This document shows, in pieces, positions 1-5,143 of a stretch of 7,368 bases of DNA. Numbering within the stretch: position 1 is the first letter of the stretch; every line of letters begins with the position of its first letter. The DNA is from Oscillospiraceae bacterium (GTDB taxonomy: Bacteria; Bacillota; Clostridia; Oscillospirales; Acutalibacteraceae), in contig JAISRF010000166.1 of the NCBI GenBank assembly GCA_031273775.1, positions 1-7,368 on the forward strand, in the 5' to 3' direction. A model generated the notes under the pieces. That model did not search any database. It was given only the letters and a program-made list of their open reading frames with translations, and was not told where the DNA came from. Made by a program: the position numbers and the translations under genes.

Positions 1-1
1 C

Positions 2-451
2 TTATTCCGGATACCATTTTGCGAAATCAAAGTTCACGAATTTTTCCGGTTCAATATCATAGGTATAGATTTTCTCGCAAACCAGTACCAGCCGAGCCTC
101 TGAAAAATAAACCGTTCCATCTGAAAAGACAGGCGTCAGTCCTGCCGCTTCCGCTTTATCCAGGTCCCGCCCGGACTTTGAGCCGCAGACAGAATGAATG
201 GTTTTCTTGGCTCCGCCGCCGTAAAAGGAAAGGGAAAAAGTTTTGTTTGCCTCCATAAATTCGCGGGTATATCGCTGAGGCCGGAGCACTGCCGTGGCAA
301 CATCTGCGCCCCACATTTCGCCCAAGGCGCCCCAGCTGGCAGTCATCATATTGTACTTTTTCGGGTTTCCGGAGGCTACCAGCATCCATTCATCGGCAAT
401 AAGCCCGACTGCGCTTTCTTTGATCTCGCGGATGTTTATTTCTTTGAACAT
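2..451 (-). CDS. Flavin reductase-like FMN-binding protein, apparently C-terminally short
   Basis: The 149-residue protein resembles the flavin reductase-like (split-barrel, FMN-binding) family common in Clostridia. Visible family features are a start of the form MFKEINIREI, the stretch MMTASWG (residues 35-41), RPQRYTREF (57-65) and SGRD (93-96). These fit a small cytoplasmic flavoprotein; the substrate cannot be told from sequence. The ATG at 451 is preceded by purine-rich AAAAGGGG and GGGG at 10 and 4 nt. It is the last visible gene of the minus-strand asd-dapA-dapB-ACT series, 64 nt behind the ACT gene with no promoter seen between them, so it is probably co-transcribed. The odd point is the end: a TAA follows directly after KWYPE. 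From memory, relatives continue there with a conserved DYH-type segment and 15-20 more residues, so this may be a truncated or frameshifted gene. Family call fairly secure, function open. Confidence 0.8.
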   Translation of the reverse strand: MFKEINIREIKESAVGLIADEWMLVASGNPKKYNMMTASWGALGEMWGADVATAVLRPQRYTREFMEANKTFSLSFYGGGAKKTIHSVCGSKSGRDLDKAEAAGLTPVFSDGTVYFSEARLVLVCEKIYTYDIEPEKFVNFDFAKWYPE

Positions 452-488
452 GGAACCCCAACCCCTTTTAAATTTGGAAATATGTTAT

Positions 489-507
489 GGTGAGGACGAA
501 CCTCGCC
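489..507. other. Small hairpin in the spacer between the ACT gene and the flavin reductase gene
   Basis: Arms 489-495 and 501-507 are complementary around a 5-nt loop, with one wobble if read as plus-strand RNA and one A-C mismatch if read as minus-strand RNA. No T-run follows on either strand, so it does not look like a terminator. It may be a processing or stability element in the operon mRNA, or chance. Confidence 0.35.
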
Positions 508-515
508 CCATGTGG

Positions 516-974
516 TTACGCGTTTATTTTTTCCAATTCCGCCAAAAACGTGTCCCGACCGGAATCGGAAATCAGCAGGGAAATTTCGGTTTCCGCCGTG
601 GTGACCAACCGTACATCCGTCCCGGCCTGAGCCGCAGCTCTGAATACCGCGGCAGCCACCCCGCGCGTGTTCCGCATTTTTTCACCCTTAACCAGCACCT
701 TGCAGTTTTGGTGACACACCAAAGGCCGGATGGCCGGGTTTGCTTCGCGGAGCTTCGCCAAAAGTTCCAGGCAGTCGGGAAGCTTTGCCTCCAAAATGGT
801 GAAGGAAACCGGTGCGAATGCCCCTTGCGGCGGGCTCTGGGAAATCATATCCACATTAATATCCCGGTCGGCAAGCGCCTCGAACAGGGACGACACAAAA
901 CACAAGTCGGCTGGCGCGCCCTGTACGGTCACCAGGGAAACGCCCTCGGAAACGGAAATGTTGTAATCAGACAT
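516..974 (-). CDS. Stand-alone double ACT-domain protein, aspartokinase regulatory-subunit-like
   Basis: The 152-residue protein consists almost entirely of two ACT domains, roughly residues 10-80 and 88-150. The first carries INVDMISQS and the second MRNTRGVAAAVFRAA followed by VRLVTTAETEISLLI. Both patterns match the C-terminal regulatory half of aspartate kinase, where ACT domains bind lysine or threonine. The amino-acid kinase catalytic domain is absent, and the gene directly upstream is dapB, so this is not a broken lysC. I chose the ATG at 974 because AAAGGGGTG sits 6 nt before it; an in-frame GTG at 983 is part of that ribosome-binding site. The gap to the dapB stop is 18 nt, so it is in the operon. 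Inferred role: a small-molecule sensor or partner for lysine-pathway feedback, possibly partnering an aspartokinase encoded elsewhere. Domain call strong, role inferred. Confidence 0.85.
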   Translation of the reverse strand: MSDYNISVSEGVSLVTVQGAPADLCFVSSLFEALADRDINVDMISQSPPQGAFAPVSFTILEAKLPDCLELLAKLREANPAIRPLVCHQNCKVLVKGEKMRNTRGVAAAVFRAAAQAGTDVRLVTTAETEISLLISDSGRDTFLAELEKINA

Positions 975-992
975 ATAAATCACCCCTTTAAA

Positions 993-1745
993 TTATGCAT
1001 TGACCAAATCGGACATATCATAAAGCCCCGGTTCTTTACCGGCTAAAAAAATCGCGGCGTTGATGGCTCCGACGGCAAAAATCTCCTTTGAACGCGCGGA
1101 ATGCGAAAGAGTGATAATCTCGTCGTGCCCCGCAAAAATAACCTCGTGTTCGCCGACGATGGTACCGCCCCGCACGGAATGAATACCGATTTCCTCACGT
1201 CTGCGTTTCGCGCGGCGTGAATGCCGGTCGTATTCGTAAGACTTTGGGGAATCGCAGGCAAAAGCCGCCGCGTCGGCCAACATAAACGCTGTGCCGCTTG
1301 GCGCATCGAGTTTTTGATTGTGGTGGGCTTCGACAATTTCAATATCGAAATCGCGCAAAACGCCCGCCGCCTTTTTAATCAGTTCCATCAGCAGGTTAAT
1401 TCCCAGCGACATGTTTCCGGAACGGAAAACCGGAACGGATTCGGCGGCGCGTTTTACCTCGTCCTCTTGGTTTTGTGAAAGTCCGGTGGTGGCAATCACT
1501 GCCCCGACGCGGTGTTGTGAGGCGTATTCCAGTACGGACGCCAGCGCCGCGGGATGCGAAAAGTCAACAATTACGTCAACGGGAACGGTACAATCGGTAA
1601 CTGTGGTAAACATAGGAAAATCCACGCCGGGAAAGGGCGACACATCCGCTCCGGCGGCAATTTCAGAATCGGCGCGTCCGGCAATGCAAGCGGCAATTAC
1701 CCGCCCCATTTTTCCGCTCGCTCCGTTAAGCAATATTCTGGTCAA
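993..1745 (-). CDS. dapB: 4-hydroxy-tetrahydrodipicolinate reductase
   Basis: DapB reduces the dehydrated DapA product with NAD(P)H to tetrahydrodipicolinate, the second committed step of DAP/lysine synthesis, in the cytoplasm. The 250-residue length is normal for Firmicutes. Residues 8-14 (GASGKMG) are the Rossmann dinucleotide loop and DFSHP is at 61-65. The family signature EAHHNQKLDAPSGTA begins at 139, with the catalytic His at 141 and Lys at 145. A conserved C-terminal block with GGTIVGEHEVIFAG follows from about 193. The start is TTG at 1745: an in-frame TGA lies two codons upstream, the N-terminus MTRILLNGASGKMG fits the family, and GGGGAAGTG lies 7 nt before it. It follows dapA after an 88-nt GC-rich spacer with potential hairpins and precedes the ACT gene by 18 nt. 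Identity is essentially certain. Confidence 0.97.
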   Translation of the reverse strand: MTRILLNGASGKMGRVIAACIAGRADSEIAAGADVSPFPGVDFPMFTTVTDCTVPVDVIVDFSHPAALASVLEYASQHRVGAVIATTGLSQNQEDEVKRAAESVPVFRSGNMSLGINLLMELIKKAAGVLRDFDIEIVEAHHNQKLDAPSGTAFMLADAAAFACDSPKSYEYDRHSRRAKRRREEIGIHSVRGGTIVGEHEVIFAGHDEIITLSHSARSKEIFAVGAINAAIFLAGKEPGLYDMSDLVNA

Positions 1746-1833
1746 CGCGTTTCACTTCCCCATTTTGCGTATGGGACGCCGCTCTCGGCGTGCCGTAGGC
1801 GCGAAATATCCGGGACGCCGCGCCCCTTGCAAT
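1746..1833 (-). other. GC-rich dapA-dapB spacer with alternative hairpins
   Basis: This 88-nt spacer is long compared with the 18-nt gap between dapB and the ACT gene. The 9-mer GGGACGCCG occurs twice in plus-strand reading (1773-1781 and 1812-1820). Between the copies, 1786-1791 is complementary to six bases of each. In the minus-strand mRNA the central ACGCCG can pair with the dapB-proximal copy (6 bp, loop AGAG) or with the dapA-proximal copy (loop about 23 nt). A further GGCGCG/CGCGCC pairing is possible near dapA. There is no U-run, so it is not a terminator. It could tune dapB translation or mRNA stability; function is unproven. Confidence 0.4.
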
Positions 1834-2727
1834 TTATAAAATTCCCGCTTCCTTCATTGCGCTTTCCAGCGTTGCCAAATCGCCGCCGCTCATCTCGCAC
1901 AGCGGCATACGGCAGCCGCCCACATCAAATCCCATCAGGTTCATGGCCGCTTTAACCGGGATCGGGTTTGTGTCGATAAACAGGCTGTTTATCAGCTTCA
2001 AATACCTGAGCTGTAACGCGCGGCTTCCCGCTGTGTCCCCGGCTAAAAGTTTTGCGGCCATTTCGTGTGTCTGACGCGGAATCACATTGGAAAGCACGGA
2101 AATAACGCCCTTTGCCCCGAGAGCCATAAACGCGGTGATCTGGTCGTCGTTACCAACATATAAATCAAGATTATCGCCGCACAACAACGCGGTTTGCGCC
2201 GCTTCGGATATTTTGCCGTTGGCTTCTTTCACCGCAACAATGTTTGGGTGTCCGGCCAGCTTGGCGTAGGTTTCCGGCTTGATATCCATACCGGTCCGGC
2301 TGGGCACGTTGTATAAAATCACCGGTAAATCAACCCGGTCAGCCAAATAAATAAAATGCTTGATCAGCCCGGTCTGCGAGGTTTTATTGTAGTACGGTGT
2401 CACCAAAAGCAGGGCGTCCGCACCCGCTTTTTGCGCTTCTAAAGACAGCTCCAGCGCGTATGCCGTGTCGTTGCTGCCCGTTCCGGCAATCACGGGAACG
2501 CGCCCTTTTACCGCCTTGACCGTTTCGGCGATGACCTTTACGTGCTCCTCGTCTGTAAGGGTGGACGCTTCGCCCGTGGTTCCGCAGGCGATGACGGCGT
2601 CTGTACCGTTTACAATCTGCCAATCAACAAGCTCGCGGAGCTTATCATAATTTACCGACAAATCCGCGTTCACAGGAGTGACCAGCGCCACGCCGGCACC
2701 GGTGAAAATGGTCTTTTTAACGCTCAA
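1834..2727 (-). CDS. dapA: 4-hydroxy-tetrahydrodipicolinate synthase
   Basis: DapA condenses pyruvate with aspartate semialdehyde, the entry step to the DAP/lysine branch. With the start used here it has 297 residues, typical of this TIM-barrel aldolase family. Key positions: GTTGE at 49-53 (Thr pair equivalent to E. coli T44/T45), TPYYN at 110-114, LYNVPSRTG with Tyr139 and Arg144 (E. coli Y133/R138), and the Schiff-base lysine Lys167 in AVKEANG (E. coli K161). The reading frame is open up to a TTG at 2763, but the best start is the TTG at 2727: GAGGTG lies exactly 7 nt before it and the protein then begins MSVKKTIFTG as expected. The extra 12 hydrophobic residues of the longer version are spurious. 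It lies 66 nt downstream of asd. Identity is secure, start fairly secure. Confidence 0.96.
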   Translation of the reverse strand: MSVKKTIFTGAGVALVTPVNADLSVNYDKLRELVDWQIVNGTDAVIACGTTGEASTLTDEEHVKVIAETVKAVKGRVPVIAGTGSNDTAYALELSLEAQKAGADALLLVTPYYNKTSQTGLIKHFIYLADRVDLPVILYNVPSRTGMDIKPETYAKLAGHPNIVAVKEANGKISEAAQTALLCGDNLDLYVGNDDQITAFMALGAKGVISVLSNVIPRQTHEMAAKLLAGDTAGSRALQLRYLKLINSLFIDTNPIPVKAAMNLMGFDVGGCRMPLCEMSGGDLATLESAMKEAGIL

Positions 2728-2793
2728 ATTAACGCACCTCATTATAAGTAACAGAAAAAACAAATCGCGCGGAGCACACCATGATTCACAATT

Positions 2794-3873
2794 TCAGTCA
2801 ATGTAACCTTGTGCCGCCAGCAGTTCCGCCAGCAACACCGCGCCACCGGCCGCGCCCCGCAGTGTGTTGTGGGAAAGGCAGACGAATTTGTACTGGTATT
2901 GTGTGTCTTCGCGCAGCCGGCCGATTGAAACCGCCATGCCGCCTTCCAAATCGCGCTGCAACTTTACCTGTGGCATATTGTCCTCGTCAAAGTAATGCAA
3001 AAACTGTTTGGGTGCGCTTGGCAGACCAAGTTCCTGCGCCATACCACGGAAGCTTTGCCAAACGCCGAGTATATCGTCACGCGAAGGCTTGTTTTTGAAG
3101 TCAGCGAATACCGCGGCAAGGTGACCGTTGGAAACGGGAACGCGTATGCATTGCGCCGTAAAACGCGGGGAACCGGCGGGCAGAATTTTGCCGCCGCTGA
3201 TTTCGCCCCAGATTTTTAGCGGCTCTTGCTCGGACTTTTCTTCCTCGCCGCCGATAAACGGAATGACATTATCCGCCATTTCCGGCCAAGTATCAAAGGT
3301 TTTACCCGCGCCGGAAATCGCTTGATAGGTACAAACAAGAGCACGTTCCACGCCGAAATCGTTAAGCGGGTACAGCGCCGGGACATAACTTTGCAAAGAG
3401 CAGTTCGACTTTACCGCTACAAACCCGCGTTTAGTGCCAAGGCGTTTCCGCTGAAATGGGATAATCTGGGTGTGCGCGGCGTTAAGCTCCGGAATAATCA
3501 TGGGTACATCGGGCGTGAAGCGGTGGGCGCTGTTGTTGGAAATAACGGGGCATTCCGCCTTTGCGTACGCTTCTTCCAACGCTTTGATTTCGTCCTTCTT
3601 CATATCTACGGCGCAGAAAACAAAATCTACGCTTTGGGCTATTTTGCAGAGATCCGTCGCCGCGTTTAGCACTGTCATTCGGGCGGCTTCAGGGGGCAGG
3701 GGAGTGGGCATGACCCACCGCCCGCCAAGCGCTTCCCCGTAAGTTTTTCCGGCGCTTCTCGCGCTTGCGGCCAGCACGGTAAGCTTAAACCACGGGTGAT
3801 TTTCAAGAAGTGACACAAACCTCTGACCAACCATACCCGTTGCGCCCACAACACCCACATTGAATATTTTCAT
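2794..3873 (-). CDS. asd: Aspartate-semialdehyde dehydrogenase, archaeal/fungal-like type
   Basis: Asd reduces L-aspartyl-4-phosphate with NADPH to aspartate semialdehyde, the branch point for lysine/DAP, threonine and methionine. The 359-residue form starting at the ATG at 3873 has the NADP-binding loop GATGMVGQ (10-17), NNSAHR (113-118), catalytic Cys158 in KSNCS, SGAGKTF (187-193), and the substrate-binding CIRVPVSNGH block with Arg244 and His251. The C-terminus LSHNTLRGAAGGAVL (333-347) is characteristic of this subtype. The family usually reads KPNCS around the cysteine; here Pro is Ser. The frame stays open to 4002, but that extension overlaps the leader helix and terminator and is not homologous. 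GGAGG lies 11 nt and a second AGG 4 nt before the ATG. First gene of the minus-strand operon. Identity is secure. Confidence 0.96.
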   Translation of the reverse strand: MKIFNVGVVGATGMVGQRFVSLLENHPWFKLTVLAASARSAGKTYGEALGGRWVMPTPLPPEAARMTVLNAATDLCKIAQSVDFVFCAVDMKKDEIKALEEAYAKAECPVISNNSAHRFTPDVPMIIPELNAAHTQIIPFQRKRLGTKRGFVAVKSNCSLQSYVPALYPLNDFGVERALVCTYQAISGAGKTFDTWPEMADNVIPFIGGEEEKSEQEPLKIWGEISGGKILPAGSPRFTAQCIRVPVSNGHLAAVFADFKNKPSRDDILGVWQSFRGMAQELGLPSAPKQFLHYFDEDNMPQVKLQRDLEGGMAVSIGRLREDTQYQYKFVCLSHNTLRGAAGGAVLLAELLAAQGYID

Positions 3874-3912
3874 GAAACCTGCCGCCTCCGTAGTGATAAA
3901 TAATTTTGACAT

Positions 3913-3939
3913 AAAACGAAAAACCGGTTGAAAACCGAT
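3913..3939 (-). terminator. Candidate intrinsic terminator (attenuator) in the asd leader
   Basis: In minus-strand RNA, 3939-3933 (AUCGGUU) pairs with 3929-3923 (AACCGGU) across a UUC triloop, 7 bp with one G-U. It is followed at once by UUUUCGUUUU. It lies about 40 nt before the asd start, after the promoter, so it could end transcription early. The stem is short, so efficiency is uncertain. Confidence 0.55.
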
Positions 3940-3956
3940 CAAAGATGAAATATAAT
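3928..3956 (+). promoter_or_regulatory. Candidate promoter for queA-tgt
   Basis: TTGAAA (3928-3933) and a perfect TATAAT (3951-3956) are separated by 17 nt, a good sigma-A-type promoter. The predicted start near 3963 gives a leader of about 126 nt before queA. Both boxes overlap pairing elements of the oppositely oriented asd leader, so part of the match could be incidental; no better plus-strand promoter is visible closer to queA. Confidence 0.5.
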
Positions 3957-4001
3957 GGTGTTTATCGTGCGAAAGAATCCGCAGCAACCCATTACATTTC
4001 A
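3946..4001 (-). ncRNA. Structured asd leader, candidate cis-regulatory RNA
   Basis: In minus-strand RNA, 4001-3989 (UGAAAUGUAAUGG) pairs with 3958-3946 to give a 13-bp helix containing one G-U. The same arms read on the plus strand give an A-C mismatch, which favours the minus-strand transcript as the functional one. The helix encloses a second hairpin at 3983-3968 (6 bp, loop UUCU), with a 5-nt and a 9-nt internal strand between the two helices. The candidate terminator follows 6 nt later. It does not match the lysine (L-box), T-box, SAM or other consensus motifs I can recall. It may be an unrecognised riboswitch or a protein-bound attenuator of the lysine operon. Confidence 0.5.
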
Positions 4002-4019
4002 AGCTGACAGCCTACCTTA

Positions 4020-4048
4020 TTTATATCACAGCCGAACCTCCTTGTCAA
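4020..4048 (-). promoter_or_regulatory. Promoter of the asd-dapA-dapB operon
   Basis: On the minus strand a perfect TTGACA (4048-4043) is followed after exactly 17 nt by TATAAA (4025-4020), with a TG one base before the -10 box (extended -10). Predicted transcription start is near 4013, giving an asd leader of about 140 nt. This is one of the two strongest promoter matches in the window. Confidence 0.8.
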
Positions 4049-4088
4049 TGTATTTTATGCGAGCGTCAGCGAAAAGGAGCCTGTTTAC

Positions 4089-5132
4089 TTGTCCATTTTA
4101 GAAAAATCCGCTTATTTTTACGAATTGCCCCCCAAGTTGATTGCCCAACGCCCCGCCGAACGCCGGGATGGCTCGCGCCTTTTGGCGGTGGACAGAAAAA
4201 CCGGGCTTTTACGCCACCTGCATTTTTACGATTTACCCTCTTTGCTTACCCCAGGCGACTGCCTGATATTAAACGATACAAGAGTCCTGCCCGCACGGCT
4301 TTACGGCAAGCGGGCGGACAATGGCGCGAAGGTGGAATTTCTGCTTTTGCGCCAAATGGCCGCGGAACACGGTAGCGTGGTTTGGGAAACGCTGTGCGGC
4401 CCCGGAAAAAAGGCAGGAGTTGGCAAACGTTTTGATTTTTCCGGGAAAATGACCGGAGAAATTGTTGAATGGATTGACGGCGGCAATCGGCTTGTACGTT
4501 TTTTCGCTGATTCCGCCGCGTTTTACGGCATAATAGAGCAAATAGGCGAAATTCCGCTTCCGCATTACATTACCGAAAAGCCGGAGGATACCGGCCGTTA
4601 TCAGACCGTGTACGCAAATGAACCGGGATCTGCCGCCGCGCCCACTGCGGGGCTGCATTTTACGGCAGAGCTGCTGTCCACGCTGGAAGAAAAAGGCGTA
4701 AAGGTGGGGAAAGTCACGCTTCACGTGGGACTGGGTACCTTCCGGCCTGTGAAAGAAGATAATATCACCCGGCACAAAATGCATACGGAGCATTTTACTC
4801 TGCCGCCGGAAACCGCCGCGCTCATCAACCGAACCAAGCAAGACGGAGGTCGGGTGATTTGCGTGGGTACGACTGCCTGCCGCACGGTTGAAAGCGTGGC
4901 GCAAAGCGGCGAAATAAAGGAAAAAACCGGCGAAACCGATATTTTTATCTACCCCGGTTATACATTCAAATGTATGGACGGCCTCATTACCAATTTTCAC
5001 CTGCCTGAAAGCACTTTGATTATGCTGGTTTCCGCCTTTTTAGGCTACGAAAATACCATGGAGGCATATAAAACCGCCGTGCGGGAACGATACAGGTTTT
5101 TCTCGTTTGGGGACGCGATGGCGATTTTGTGA
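4089..5132 (+). CDS. queA: S-adenosylmethionine:tRNA ribosyltransferase-isomerase
   Basis: QueA transfers and isomerises the ribosyl part of SAM onto preQ1 at position 34 of tRNAs with GUN anticodons, giving epoxyqueuosine. The 347 residues cover the whole family: YELPPKLIAQRP near the N-terminus, LNDTRVLPARL (61-71), EIPLPHYI (144-151), RYQTVYA (160-166), PTAGLHFT (175-182), LHVGLGTFRPV (201-211), the central MHTEHF, NFHLPEST (292-299) and the terminal YRFFSFGDAM (335-344). The start is TTG at 4089; AAGGAG lies 9 nt upstream and no ATG gives a sensible N-terminus. CTCCTT at 4038-4043 could pair with that AAGGAG and mask it. It overlaps nothing and is followed by tgt after 11 nt, the usual queA-tgt operon order. 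Identity is secure. Confidence 0.97.
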   Translation: MSILEKSAYFYELPPKLIAQRPAERRDGSRLLAVDRKTGLLRHLHFYDLPSLLTPGDCLILNDTRVLPARLYGKRADNGAKVEFLLLRQMAAEHGSVVWETLCGPGKKAGVGKRFDFSGKMTGEIVEWIDGGNRLVRFFADSAAFYGIIEQIGEIPLPHYITEKPEDTGRYQTVYANEPGSAAAPTAGLHFTAELLSTLEEKGVKVGKVTLHVGLGTFRPVKEDNITRHKMHTEHFTLPPETAALINRTKQDGGRVICVGTTACRTVESVAQSGEIKEKTGETDIFIYPGYTFKCMDGLITNFHLPESTLIMLVSAFLGYENTMEAYKTAVRERYRFFSFGDAMAIL

Positions 5133-5143
5133 AAGGCTGAATT

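Noticed and set aside
489..507. Intrinsic terminator between the ACT gene and the flavin reductase
   Set aside because: The stem is imperfect on the minus strand and no U-run follows on either strand.
975..983. GTG start for the ACT-domain gene
   Set aside because: The GTG is part of the AAAGGGGTG Shine-Dalgarno, which is properly spaced for the ATG at 974.
294..1046. Plus-strand open frame of 250 codons across the ACT gene and flavin reductase
   Set aside because: It runs antisense through two supported genes and their spacer and has no recognisable protein features.
2728..2763. N-terminal extension of dapA with a short hydrophobic start
   Set aside because: The extension covers the GAGGTG ribosome-binding site that fits the TTG at 2727, and DapA is a cytoplasmic enzyme with no signal peptide.
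3906..3956. TTGACA at 3906-3911 as the -35 box for TATAAT at 3951
   Set aside because: The spacing is 39 nt; TTGAAA at 3928 gives 17 nt instead.
3990..3998. Minimal start-stop (ATG-TAA) in the asd leader as a regulatory element
   Set aside because: It lies within the long helix arm and has no ribosome-binding site; likely chance.
3874..4002. N-terminal extension of asd by 43 residues to a start at 4002
   Set aside because: The extra residues are not Asd-like and are encoded by the leader helix and terminator; the ATG at 3873 gives the normal N-terminus and length.
3874..4013. Lysine (L-box) riboswitch or T-box ahead of asd
   Set aside because: The leader is too short for an L-box and I see neither its conserved core nor the T-box GGUGGNACC-type sequence.
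3963..4088. preQ1 riboswitch ahead of queA
   Set aside because: No short GC hairpin followed by an A-rich tail and pseudoknot pairing of the preQ1 type is recognisable in the leader.
4269..5000. Long minus-strand open frame (243 codons) opposite queA
   Set aside because: It is antisense to a clear queA gene, shows no family motifs and has no ribosome-binding site; an artefact of GC-biased codon positions.
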